Counted from the stretch's first letter, positions 1-6,546 are shown. The stretch is DNA of 8,678 nucleotides from RFSX01 sp964567435 (GCA_964567435.1 CAZMMQ010000107.1:1-8678); one strand, 5' to 3'. Made by a program: numbers and translations. Notes: a model not told the origin generated them from the sequence alone.

Positions 1-569
1 TTTCATGTTAACTGCGTTTTGTACTTATAAGACAGGAAATCAAGTGACTACCTTTTATTCTCCCTACTACATGAGGTATAGATATATATACATAAGCACT
101 ACAAGTAACTTCTCAGTGCAGTTTTTTGACAAGTATGTGACAGAATTTGGTATCGGTCTGTGATAATATCTTACTACAATCAGTCCTAAGTACCCATAAC
201 GCTAAGCTTAGACAAGATTTCAATATGGCAAACTGACAACCCTAGAGAGCCTCTTAAAAGAATTCTTTCTTTGAGATAAGCGATTATTATACGAAAAGAA
301 CAATTTGACTATTATATATATCTTTTAGAGTCATATAGACTCATTGAATTCGTGAATAAGGAAAATATGTTCAATACATACTTTATTTGCACTGTAATTA
401 CAAAGCAGGTATAACCAACCTAGTTTACAACCAAAGTGATAGTTATTCTAATAAAATCTGTCAACCAAAGGAATGTAAAGACATTCTTACGATTTGCCTT
501 AAAAGACCTCTTATTGTCTATTAAGATAAGTCACTAAGATTTAATTGGAGACTTAAGAAGGAGAGTCAT

Positions 570-629
570 ATGACTGCTTCATCTAATAAAAAAAGTCAAT
601 TTAATTATCAAGAGTCATTAACGAATTAG
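570..629 (+). CDS. possible 19-codon leader ORF with strong Shine-Dalgarno
   Basis: An ATG at 570 opens 19 codons ending in TAG at 627-629. The peptide is polar (Ser, Asn, Lys and Gln rich), with no signal peptide and no run of one amino acid. Its support is the Shine-Dalgarno AGAAGGAG at 556-563, six bases before the ATG. This is unusual because most genes in this window have A/T-rich leaders without one. The ATG lies inside the palindrome AGTCATATGACT, and the stop codon lies in a small hairpin (TAACG/CGTTA) followed by a T-run. With the exported-protein gene at 681 downstream, a leader peptide is possible. Chance is also possible, since the ORF is very short and no homologue is known to me. 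Confidence 0.25.
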   Translation: MTASSNKKSQFNYQESLTN

Positions 630-645
630 CGTTACGACTTTTTTT
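588..645 (+). terminator. possible attenuator or weak terminator before 681
   Basis: AAAAAAAGTC (588-597) is perfectly complementary to GACTTTTTTT (636-645). Between them sits a smaller stem TAACG (619-623) / CGTTA (630-634) with a 6-base loop. The small stem is followed within four bases by seven Ts, which resembles an intrinsic terminator, but the stem is only five base pairs and poor in GC. It overlaps the stop of the 19-codon ORF and lies 36 bases before the ATG at 681. It could end a short upstream transcript or act as an attenuator. Termination strength cannot be judged by eye. Confidence 0.3.
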
Positions 646-680
646 ATAGAACAATTTTTAAATTCAAAAAAACAGCTATT

Positions 681-1058
681 ATGAAACTAATAAGCCATGT
701 AATTCTATGCCTTGTGCTCTCATCAATATCTTTTGGTTATGCAGCACATATAGATAATCCGGAAGCGGAGAACAAAAATGAAATCAAAAAAGAAAGAGCA
801 AGACTGGAAGTGATTCCCAACACGAATCTGGAAGTAGAATTAAGTCAAGATGGAACCAGCTTGGATGTTCAACTAGAAGGAAATACTGGAAAATTAGACT
901 GGATTATTTTCAAACCTAAAGGTGAGGTAATCAGCAGAATAAAAACTAAATCCAAAATAGACAAGATCAAAATTAATACTCTCGAGAAAGGTACATATGT
1001 CCTTATGGTAAAGGACGATTACGGAAGAGTAATAGCTACAGCTTTTAATAAAGTTTAG
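681..1058 (+). CDS. small exported protein with sorting-domain-like C-terminus (DUF3244-like)
   Basis: The product has 125 residues. Residues 1 to about 21 form a Sec signal peptide (Lys2, hydrophobic core, GYA before the likely cut), so the mature protein of roughly 100 residues is exported. After a charged Glu/Lys-rich stretch (about 27-43) the rest alternates like beta strands. The end (101-125) reads LEKGTYVLMVKDDYGRVIAT and then a short tail, the GxY...V...G pattern seen in Bacteroidota type IX sorting domains and in small DUF3244-type secreted proteins. Because almost the whole mature protein is this one domain, a DUF3244-like secreted protein fits better than a cargo protein with a sorting tag. 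No catalytic motif is visible. It lies 85 bp before the barrel gene at 1144 with no terminator between, suggesting one transcript. The leader is A/T-rich with no Shine-Dalgarno. Gene is confident; family assignment is tentative. Confidence 0.8.
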   Translation: MKLISHVILCLVLSSISFGYAAHIDNPEAENKNEIKKERARLEVIPNTNLEVELSQDGTSLDVQLEGNTGKLDWIIFKPKGEVISRIKTKSKIDKIKINTLEKGTYVLMVKDDYGRVIATAFNKV

Positions 1059-1090
1059 TTAAACAAAGTTAACACCAATAAAAAATCGAT

Positions 1091-1102
1091 GACGAATTCG
1101 TC
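1091..1102. repeat. 12-bp perfect palindrome GACGAATTCGTC
   Basis: The sequence GACGAATTCGTC is its own reverse complement and lies in the 85-bp gap between the genes at 681 and 1144, 41 bases before the second start codon. Nothing identifies a binding protein. It could be an operator for a dimeric regulator or a chance palindrome. It lacks a loop and a T-run, so it is not a terminator. Confidence 0.35.
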
Positions 1103-1143
1103 TGTTAGGCGATTCAATTTGTAAGAATTAAATTTTTAACGAG

Positions 1144-1794
1144 ATGAGACAAGCAATAATTATTTTATCCTTAATGTTTGCCGCTATGCAAGCACATGGA
1201 CAGTTACAAATAGGCGTTAAGGGATTCGTTGCGACCAATTATGGAGCAGCAGAAGCTACAGAGCAGTTTCTTAACCCAGAACCTTTGCAACTACACACTA
1301 TAGCAGTAAGACAAGCAGAAACCAAAAGAGGCATTGGCCTTTCACTTTATGGAGAAACAGGAAAGTCATTTCTTATGGCAGATGTTGCTTTTGCTAAGGG
1401 TGGTAGAAACTTCGCATTACAATCTGTCAATATCAGCCAGACACCACTTGATCCAGAAGTAAGTTACAGCACAGAAGAAAACGACCTAAGATTTACAATA
1501 ACTGCGGGAGTGACCTACAAGAACTTTAAGTTTGGCGTTGGACCTGAGTTTTCTAGAGTAGTTAGTGAGGCCGAAAACCTGTCAGAAATCCAACCAGTGG
1601 AATATGTGGCACAAAACCTCAGATCAGGATTCAATTTTTTGATTGGATATAAGATCAAAAATCATTTACACTTAGATCTCAAACATACCTATATGTTTCA
1701 GAACACTGCTCAGGGATACCAGTACCTTGGAATTCCATTTGAGTTAGACGCTAATACGAAGTACTTAGAACTGTCTTTAGGCATATTTCTTTAA
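1144..1794 (+). CDS. outer-membrane beta-barrel protein (PorT/OMP_b-brl type)
   Basis: The product has 216 residues. It starts with a Sec signal peptide (Arg2, hydrophobic 4-15, cut likely after AHG at 19 with Gln20 as first mature residue, common in Bacteroidota). The mature part opens with LQIGVKGFVATNYG, typical of small Bacteroidota outer-membrane barrels, and continues as amphipathic strands separated by polar turns. Examples are GIGLSLYGETG near 63, FKFGVGPEF near 128, and FNFLIGYKI near 163. It ends in YLELSLGIFL, a terminal beta strand with a Phe close to the C-terminus, as barrel insertion signals require. No enzyme motif is seen. The role (structural, transport or adhesion) cannot be told. 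It is probably cotranscribed with the gene at 681 and is followed 23 bp later by a strong terminator. Confidence 0.85.
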   Translation: MRQAIIILSLMFAAMQAHGQLQIGVKGFVATNYGAAEATEQFLNPEPLQLHTIAVRQAETKRGIGLSLYGETGKSFLMADVAFAKGGRNFALQSVNISQTPLDPEVSYSTEENDLRFTITAGVTYKNFKFGVGPEFSRVVSEAENLSEIQPVEYVAQNLRSGFNFLIGYKIKNHLHLDLKHTYMFQNTAQGYQYLGIPFELDANTKYLELSLGIFL

Positions 1795-1817
1795 GATTTA
1801 ACTGATTAGATAGATGT

Positions 1818-1851
1818 GGCTCGCAATGTGTGATTGCGGGCCATTTTTTTT
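1818..1851 (+). terminator. rho-independent terminator after the beta-barrel gene
   Basis: The stem GGCTCGCAAT (1818-1827) pairs with ATTGCGGGCC (1833-1842), ten pairs with one G-U wobble, around a five-base loop. One A and then eight Ts (1844-1851) follow. It lies 23 bases after the stop at 1794 and closes the probable 681-1794 transcript, insulating clpB downstream. Confidence 0.92.
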
Positions 1852-1906
1852 ACCTATGACAATATTGATGGTAGTGGAACTTCTAAAGGTCATATGGTCA
1901 GACTTT

Positions 1907-1914
1907 TAGATTTG
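1907..1914 (+). promoter_or_regulatory. candidate -7 element for clpB (TAnnTTTG)
   Basis: TAGATTTG matches the Bacteroidota housekeeping -7 consensus TAnnTTTG exactly and lies 86 bases before the clpB ATG. No TTG is found at the expected 17 to 23 bases upstream, which lowers confidence. A poorer match, TTCATTTG, occurs at 1961-1968. No CIRCE-type inverted repeat was seen in the 1852-2000 gap. Confidence 0.28.
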
Positions 1915-2000
1915 TTTATGACAGATTGTCTCCTTAATTATATTAAAATCATATTGGACCTTCATTTGCATCTTGATCTACCAAACAATTATATTGCAGA

Positions 2001-4727
2001 ATGACATATGATAACTTTACATTAAAAGCCCAAGAGGCCATCATCAAAGCGCAAGGGGCAGCTAAGGATTTGGACCAGCAGCAGGTCGACACCGCCCATA
2101 TTATCTATGGTATAATTGAAGTGGACGAGCCACTTTCCGAATTTCTATTCCAAAAGATGGATGTTGGTATCACACCTCTAAGAAATAAACTCAAGGAAAA
2201 AATTAAGAAATACCCCAAAGTAGAAGGTAGTGACAAGCAATTCTTGACAAATGATGCCAATGCCTCGTTAAGTAGAGCTAAGAAGTTACTCCCTGAATTC
2301 GGAGATGAATTTATCTCGTTGGAATTAATGTTATTGGGGATACTGGGTGGAAAGGATAGTGGAGCACAAGTTCTAAAAGACATGGGTGTCACTACCAAAG
2401 GGCTTAAAGCCGCTATCAAAGAAATCAGAAAAGGCCAGAAGATAGATAGTCAGACATCCGGTGCGGAATACAATGCGCTTAATAAATATGGCATCAACTT
2501 AAATGAAAGGGCAGAATCAGGTAAGTTAGATCCGATCATCGGACGCGATGAAGAAATTAGAAGAATCTTGCACATCCTTTCTAGAAGAAAGAAAAACAAC
2601 CCTATAATCGTAGGAGATGCTGGTGTAGGTAAGACGGCCATTGTTGAAGGCATAGCCTGGAGAATCGTCAAGCAAGACGTGCCAGAAAACTTACAACCCA
2701 AGAAAATATTCTCTTTGGATATTGCAGGACTTATAGCAGGAGCCAAGTTCAAAGGAGAATTTGAAGAGAGACTCAAAGCTGTGATCAAAGAGGTCAATGC
2801 ATCCAATGGAGAAGTCATCTTATTTGTTGATGAGATCCATACACTTATAGGAGCTGGAGGTGGCAATGGGGCCATGGATGCTGCCAACATTCTGAAGCCA
2901 GCCCTTGCAAGAGGAGAGCTAAGAACTATTGGTGCAACGACTTTGGATGAGTACCAAAAGCACTTTGAAAAGGACAAAGCATTAGTCCGACGATTCCAAA
3001 CCGTATATGTAGACGAGCCACCAGTAGAAGATACCATTTCTATTCTTAGAGGTATCCAGGATAAATATGAGATGTATCATAAGATTGAAATCTTGGACGA
3101 AGCACTTATAGCTGCTGCTGAATTATCTCACAGATATATTACAGAACGAAAGTTACCTGACAAAGCCATAGACCTTATCGATGAGGCTGCAGCCAAGATG
3201 CGACTGGAATTGGATTCTGTGCCTGAGCAAATAGATGAATTGGATAGGAAAGTCAGGCAGTTAGAGATAGAGCGGGAAGCGATCAAAAGAGAAAAGGATG
3301 ATAAAAAACTCAAAACGATCAATGAGCAGATCGCCAATTCTAAAGAGAAATTAGATAGCGTCAATGCGAAATGGAAAAATGAGAAAGAGATTGTAGATCA
3401 GATTCAAGCAATTAAGAAAGATGTTGAAGAACTAGAGCATCAAGCAGACCTTGCCGAAAGGGATAGCAATTTTGAATTGGTGGCCAAGATTAGATATGGT
3501 GATCTTAAGGAAAAGGAGGCCATGCTTAAAGTGGCTGAAGAAAAGCTAAATAATATTTCTGAGGAGTCAAGATTTACTAATGAAGAAGTCACTGCCAATG
3601 ATATCGCTGAGGTGGTAGCCAGATGGACAGGTATTCCTGTATCTAAAATGATGCAAAGTGAAAAGGACAAGCTACTTAAGTTGGAAGAAGAGATCGGAAA
3701 GAGATTGATTGGTCAGCATGAGGCCGTTGTTGCAGTATCAGATGCTATACGTCGAAGCCGATCAGGATTGGCTGACCCCAATAAGCCGATCGGGTCATTC
3801 ATATTTCTAGGACCAACTGGGGTTGGTAAGACAGAGTTGGCAAAAACACTGGCAGAGGTGCTATTTGATGACGAGAGAGCTATCACTAGAATAGATATGT
3901 CAGAATATCAAGAAAAACATTCTGTATCCAGACTGGTAGGTGCTCCTCCAGGTTATGTAGGCTATGACGAAGGCGGCCAGTTGACAGAGGCTGTTAGAAG
4001 GCGACCATACTCTATAGTCTTATTGGATGAAATAGAAAAGGCTCACCCTGACACATTTAATATTTTACTTCAGGTACTTGACGATGGACGATTAACGGAT
4101 AATAAAGGTCGGGTAGCTAACTTCAAAAACACCATAATTATTATGACTTCTAATATGGGGGCAGAAACAATTCTGGAAAATTTCGAAGACCTAGATGCCG
4201 TTGGTGAAGAACACAGAGCAGACATTTTGGAGACGACCAAGCTGGAAGTATTTGACGTACTCAAGCAGAGACTCCGACCAGAATTCCTCAATAGGATAGA
4301 TGATCAGATAATGTTTACCCCTCTGACCAAAGAGGAAATTCAAAAGATTGCTGTATTAATATTGAAGAAAACAAGAAAGAATCTGGCCAAATCCGAGATG
4401 GATATTGCTTTTTCAGATTCAGCGATGTCGTTAATAGCAGAATTGGGATATGATCCGCAGTTTGGTGCACGTCCATTGAAGAGGGTCATTCAAAAAGAGA
4501 TTATTAATGAACTATCCAAACAGGTGTTATCTGGCCAATTCTCAGCTGGAGATACTATCCATGTGGGTACGGATGTCAAGGGATTCACTTTTACTGAAAA
4601 ACCTACTAATTCTAAAAGCAAACCCAAGGTGGAGAAGAAAACCAAAAGTAGGGCAGAAAAGCTAAAAAAAGCAACCGATGACGTCCAGTCAGCCATAGAT
4701 GACATCGACAAACCTAGTGACAATTGA
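2001..4727 (+). CDS. clpB: ATP-dependent chaperone ClpB (protein disaggregase)
   Basis: The product has 908 residues. ClpB is a cytoplasmic hexameric AAA+ machine that, with DnaK, threads aggregated proteins through its pore. Visible in order: Clp N-domain (1 to about 145); first ATPase with Walker A GDAGVGKT (205-212), Walker B VILFVDEIH (272-280) and arginine finger Arg330/331; the long coiled-coil M-domain (about 404-525) that distinguishes ClpB from ClpA; second ATPase with Walker A GPTGVGKT (604-611), Walker B (673-677, DE at 676-677), Arg765 finger and sensor-2 GAR (822-824). Pore residues are Phe250, where many ClpBs have Tyr, and Tyr652. All catalytic residues are present. The end carries about 40 extra Lys/Ser/Asp-rich residues (865-908) beyond the usual stop of about 860-870. 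The ATG at 2001 places the standard NFT.KAQEAI motif at residue 5. The gene stands alone between two terminators. Confidence 0.98.
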   Translation: MTYDNFTLKAQEAIIKAQGAAKDLDQQQVDTAHIIYGIIEVDEPLSEFLFQKMDVGITPLRNKLKEKIKKYPKVEGSDKQFLTNDANASLSRAKKLLPEFGDEFISLELMLLGILGGKDSGAQVLKDMGVTTKGLKAAIKEIRKGQKIDSQTSGAEYNALNKYGINLNERAESGKLDPIIGRDEEIRRILHILSRRKKNNPIIVGDAGVGKTAIVEGIAWRIVKQDVPENLQPKKIFSLDIAGLIAGAKFKGEFEERLKAVIKEVNASNGEVILFVDEIHTLIGAGGGNGAMDAANILKPALARGELRTIGATTLDEYQKHFEKDKALVRRFQTVYVDEPPVEDTISILRGIQDKYEMYHKIEILDEALIAAAELSHRYITERKLPDKAIDLIDEAAAKMRLELDSVPEQIDELDRKVRQLEIEREAIKREKDDKKLKTINEQIANSKEKLDSVNAKWKNEKEIVDQIQAIKKDVEELEHQADLAERDSNFELVAKIRYGDLKEKEAMLKVAEEKLNNISEESRFTNEEVTANDIAEVVARWTGIPVSKMMQSEKDKLLKLEEEIGKRLIGQHEAVVAVSDAIRRSRSGLADPNKPIGSFIFLGPTGVGKTELAKTLAEVLFDDERAITRIDMSEYQEKHSVSRLVGAPPGYVGYDEGGQLTEAVRRRPYSIVLLDEIEKAHPDTFNILLQVLDDGRLTDNKGRVANFKNTIIIMTSNMGAETILENFEDLDAVGEEHRADILETTKLEVFDVLKQRLRPEFLNRIDDQIMFTPLTKEEIQKIAVLILKKTRKNLAKSEMDIAFSDSAMSLIAELGYDPQFGARPLKRVIQKEIINELSKQVLSGQFSAGDTIHVGTDVKGFTFTEKPTNSKSKPKVEKKTKSRAEKLKKATDDVQSAIDDIDKPSDN

Positions 4728-4749
4728 AAGACTTGAAAATTCTAAATGT

Positions 4750-4775
4750 TAAAGTTGACGGAATGTCTAACTTTA
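4750..4775 (+). other. hairpin just after clpB
   Basis: TAAAGTTGAC (4750-4759) pairs with GTC plus AACTTTA (4765-4767 and 4769-4775), ten pairs with one bulged T and a five-base loop. It begins 23 bases after the clpB stop. No T-run follows, so it is not a standard terminator. It may protect the 3' end of the mRNA or be chance. Confidence 0.35.
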
Positions 4776-4842
4776 TGTGTGACTCAGCCGATATTAGGCG
4801 TCTAAACATATGTAAATCAAGATAGGAATTGATCAGCATTAC

Positions 4843-4880
4843 AAAGACCTGACAAAAGTGATCAGGTCTTTTGTATTTTA
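4843..4880 (+). terminator. rho-independent terminator after clpB
   Basis: AAAGACCTGA (4843-4852) pairs perfectly with TCAGGTCTTT (4862-4871) around a nine-base loop, followed by the T-rich tail TTGTATTTTA. It lies 115 bases after the clpB stop and probably ends its transcript. The A-rich left flank means it could also stop transcription from the opposite strand. Confidence 0.88.
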
Positions 4881-5000
4881 TTTAAGACCTAATCAAAAAT
4901 TTTCTTCACTGGCTTTGTTGTTATTAGTATTTGATAATTTTAGTTTTGGTTGCTTAATACCCTAAACTTTGTCATCTTTAACATTTGCTATATTAGTAAC

Positions 5001-5204
5001 ATGGATAACAAAGTATTCTTTTCTATTTCTCAGATCAAAGTTAAAACAGCCCAACATTTATTGAGGGTTGCTGGAATAGAGTCACACTCTATTAACAAAA
5101 TAGATTCCGCCCATCCCGGTGTATTTGGTCATATAGAATTGTACGTACCAAAAGATGATGAGGAAGCGGCTAGGAAAATCCTACAAGAAGCAGAGATTTT
5201 ATAG
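5001..5204 (+). CDS. DUF2007-type small cytoplasmic protein
   Basis: The product has 67 residues with no signal peptide or membrane segment. It matches the small DUF2007 family (once labelled putative signal-transducing protein). An early strand (VFFSISQIKV) is followed by a helix with AQHLLRVAGIES, the family pattern in which the helix precedes a small-residue turn. The end HIELYVPKDDEEAARKILQE is the hallmark strand and helix. The family resembles a small ferredoxin-like fold; its biochemical role is unknown. The ATG at 5001 is chosen because it leaves the exact family length. An in-frame TTG at 4950 would add 17 unlike residues. The stop TAG (5202-5204) overlaps the end of the opposite-strand gene, so the two are convergent with no terminator between. 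Confidence 0.85.
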   Translation: MDNKVFFSISQIKVKTAQHLLRVAGIESHSINKIDSAHPGVFGHIELYVPKDDEEAARKILQEAEIL

Positions 5205-5732
5205 CCTTATACCAGCACTAAGACCAAGCAAACCGATAGCGCCCTCACCAGTCGGCGAGCCCGAAACGACAACATTCCATTCCCAACCAAATCCAATTGA
5301 GGGTGATATAAAAAAGGAATACCCTAGAAACATAGTATATCCCAAGCTTAATGTAGGTTGTAACACAACAATCTCGGTAGTCCCATTGAAAGCATTTGTT
5401 TGCCAGTCTACAGTATTCCACCAGACATCATTTTTTAACTCCAGATGTAATCCTGAATAATCATCTCTCAAGTATCGCTGATATCCAACACTGAAACCAA
5501 ATCCACTTCCCTCTTCCATATCTTGTACACCAAGGTCTCGATGGTCGAATAAGTTGGCACCGAGGCGCAATGAAAGTCTACTAAAGGTGCCAACAGAATG
5601 GTCAATTTTTACTCCTGGAATAAGACCCGTTGGATACAGCTGGATCTGAGCTGATAGATCCGTTTGGCTAAATGCACTAATTCGCCAGCAGGTAAGAAAT
5701 ATTACGAGTATTATAGTTGTAATATGTTTCAT
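5199..5732 (-). CDS. exported beta-barrel protein, probably outer membrane
   Basis: The product has 177 residues. A Sec signal peptide occupies residues 1 to about 22 (Lys2, strongly hydrophobic 5-15, cut near AFS|Q). Cys15 lies inside the hydrophobic segment and is not in a lipobox. The mature protein alternates in beta fashion: LSAQIQLYPTGLIPGVKI, FSRLSLRLGANLF, GFGFSVGYQRYL, LHLELKNDVWW, LQPTLSLGYTMFLGYSFFISP and a final LSAGIRL. This pattern, with glycines and aromatic belts, suggests an eight-stranded type barrel in the outer membrane. No enzyme motif is visible. The gene faces the DUF2007 gene and overlaps it by six bases at the stop codons; it is divergent from the lipoprotein gene at 5822 across an 89-bp gap holding a good promoter for it. 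Family not recognised beyond this class. Confidence 0.82.
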   Translation of the reverse strand: MKHITTIILVIFLTCWRISAFSQTDLSAQIQLYPTGLIPGVKIDHSVGTFSRLSLRLGANLFDHRDLGVQDMEEGSGFGFSVGYQRYLRDDYSGLHLELKNDVWWNTVDWQTNAFNGTTEIVVLQPTLSLGYTMFLGYSFFISPSIGFGWEWNVVVSGSPTGEGAIGLLGLSAGIRL

Positions 5733-5746
5733 AAGGTTAAGATAGT

Positions 5747-5776
5747 CAAGATTATTATCTGGTTCGACTTAAGCAA
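5747..5776 (-). promoter_or_regulatory. Bacteroidota-type promoter for the beta-barrel gene at 5199-5732
   Basis: Read on the minus strand, TTG (5776-5774) is followed by exactly 19 bases and then TAATCTTG (5754-5747), one mismatch from the -7 consensus TAnnTTTG. Known Bacteroidota promoters have TTG about 19 to 21 bases before this element. The predicted start lies about ten bases before the ATG at 5732, a short leader. It sits in the divergent gap shared with the lipoprotein gene, for which no comparable match was found on the + strand. Confidence 0.45.
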
Positions 5777-5821
5777 CGATTTCAGCATTATAGGTATTAA
5801 TGAGAGTAGAAGAATGAAATT

Positions 5822-6463
5822 ATGATGAAATATTTGAAAGGGTTAGTTCCTATAGCAGCAGTATCCTTGTTTGCTCTGGGATGTGGAGGAGATGAGGAAT
5901 GTAAGATATTAGAATTAATAGCCAATCCTATAGAATGCCTAACAGACAGTACTTATGTATTAGAGTTAGATTTTGAGGTGGAGAATGCTGGGAATGAGTT
6001 TTTTGAATTGTTTGTACGTAATGAAGAGTTGATAGACTTCTTTCGCTTAGATGCGTTGCCGTTGCGATTAGAGGATTTTGAGTTGAGCGGAAGGGATTAT
6101 GATTTTTTGCGAGTATGTATCAATGATAACCCAGACTGCTGCAGGGAGATAGAGTTTTTGCCACCAGATTGTCAAGCAGAGGCAGAGTGTGAGTTGGGGG
6201 AGCTATTAGTTGGCGTTGGTGAGTGTACGTCAGACAGTACTTATGTATTAGAGTTAGATTTTGAGGTGGAGAATGCTGGGAATGAGTTTTTTGAATTGTT
6301 TGTACGTAATGAAGAGTTGATAGACTTCTTTCGCTTAGATGCGTTGCCGTTGCGATTAGAGGATTTTGAGTTGAGCGGAAGGGATTATGATTTTTTGCGA
6401 GTATGTATCAATGATAACCCAGACTGCTGCAGGGAGATAGAGTTTTTGCCACCAGATTGCTAA
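5822..6463 (+). CDS. lipoprotein with two tandem six-cysteine domains
   Basis: The product has 213 residues. A lipoprotein signal peptide ends in the lipobox LFALGC (Cys21, lipidated), followed by GGDEE, an acidic stretch like the export signals that send Bacteroidota lipoproteins to the cell surface. The mature part is two 96-residue units. Each has six cysteines at matching places (27, 39, 99, 106, 107, 117 and 123, 135, 195, 202, 203, 213), so several disulfides per unit are possible, and a beta-rich core with STYVLELDFEVEN, DALPLRLEDF and RDYDFLRVCINDNPDCC. I recall similar cysteine-framed domains in Saprospiria cell-surface proteins; no activity is known to me. The final Cys ends the protein, so it stops exactly at a unit boundary. 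Residues 42-116 and 138-212 are identical, while the unit N-termini differ. ATG at 5822 or 5825 would serve equally well. Confidence 0.85.
   Translation: MMKYLKGLVPIAAVSLFALGCGGDEECKILELIANPIECLTDSTYVLELDFEVENAGNEFFELFVRNEELIDFFRLDALPLRLEDFELSGRDYDFLRVCINDNPDCCREIEFLPPDCQAEAECELGELLVGVGECTSDSTYVLELDFEVENAGNEFFELFVRNEELIDFFRLDALPLRLEDFELSGRDYDFLRVCINDNPDCCREIEFLPPDC
5943..6171 (+). repeat. first copy of 229-bp identical direct repeat
   Basis: This stretch inside the lipoprotein gene is identical base for base to 6231-6459 by eye. The period is 288 bp, exactly 96 codons, so gain or loss of one unit would keep the reading frame. The bases just outside the copies (5884-5942 and 6172-6230) match only about half the time. 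Confidence 0.95.
6231..6459 (+). repeat. second copy of 229-bp identical direct repeat
   Basis: This is the partner of 5943-6171, identical over 229 bp including every synonymous site. The match stops after the second base of the final Cys codon: the first copy reads TGT then CAA, this copy TGC then the stop TAA. Confidence 0.95.
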
Positions 6464-6489
6464 TCAGATATAGTTGTGATATAAAATAC

Positions 6490-6520
6490 AAAGAGGCTGT
6501 CTCGTAGAAACAGCCTCTTT
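6490..6520. terminator. bidirectional terminator between convergent genes
   Basis: AAAGAGGCTGT (6490-6500) pairs perfectly with ACAGCCTCTTT (6510-6520), 11 pairs around a nine-base loop. T-rich sequence follows on the + strand (ATTGATTTTT) and, read in reverse, on the minus strand (TGTATTTTAT). It serves the lipoprotein gene (stop 6463) and the cupredoxin gene (stop at 6547). Confidence 0.92.
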
Positions 6521-6546
6521 ATTGATTTTTAAATATTGCACTGGAT

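Larger units (their letters stand above)
1..680. other. AT-rich non-coding stretch with small inverted repeats
   Basis: No gene-like reading frame with recognisable protein features was found on either strand. The stretch is visibly AT-rich. It contains the word AGAGTCAT three times (327-334, 562-569, 611-618), a 5-bp hairpin GAGTC/GACTC (328-342), a GAATGT/ACATTC hairpin with an AAAG loop (471-486), a 12-bp palindrome AGTCATATGACT (564-575) and an inverted repeat AAAAAAAGTC/GACTTTTTTT (588-597 and 636-645). The 3' end may hold a leader ORF and attenuator-like structure, listed separately. The rest may be promoter, small RNA or decayed sequence. I see no tRNA, origin boxes or insertion sequence. 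Confidence 0.6.

Noticed and set aside
1..6. ATGAAA on the minus strand at the window edge, possibly the start of a gene leaving the window
   Set aside because: Only two codons are visible, and no supporting promoter was recognised, so it cannot be supported.
1852..2000. CIRCE or other heat-shock operator upstream of clpB
   Set aside because: No TTAGCACTC/GAGTGCTAA-type inverted repeat is present in the gap.
2450..3037. 195-codon open frame antisense to clpB, with shorter ones at 2105-2419, 3128-3364, 3440-3670, 4070-4291 and 4490-4723
   Set aside because: All lie wholly inside clpB, are Ser/Leu rich as expected for antisense frames of a Lys/Glu-rich protein, and have no domain-like features.
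4950..5000. Upstream TTG start that would extend the DUF2007 protein by 17 residues
   Set aside because: The added residues do not resemble the family, and the ATG at 5001 gives the normal family length.
5155..5460. 101-codon + strand frame overlapping the DUF2007 end and the beta-barrel gene
   Set aside because: It is the complement of a clear exported barrel protein with signal peptide and has no features of its own.
5943..6459. CRISPR array or mobile element as explanation of the direct repeats
   Set aside because: The 229-bp repeats lie wholly in frame inside one coding sequence, with only two copies and no terminal inverted repeats or transposase.
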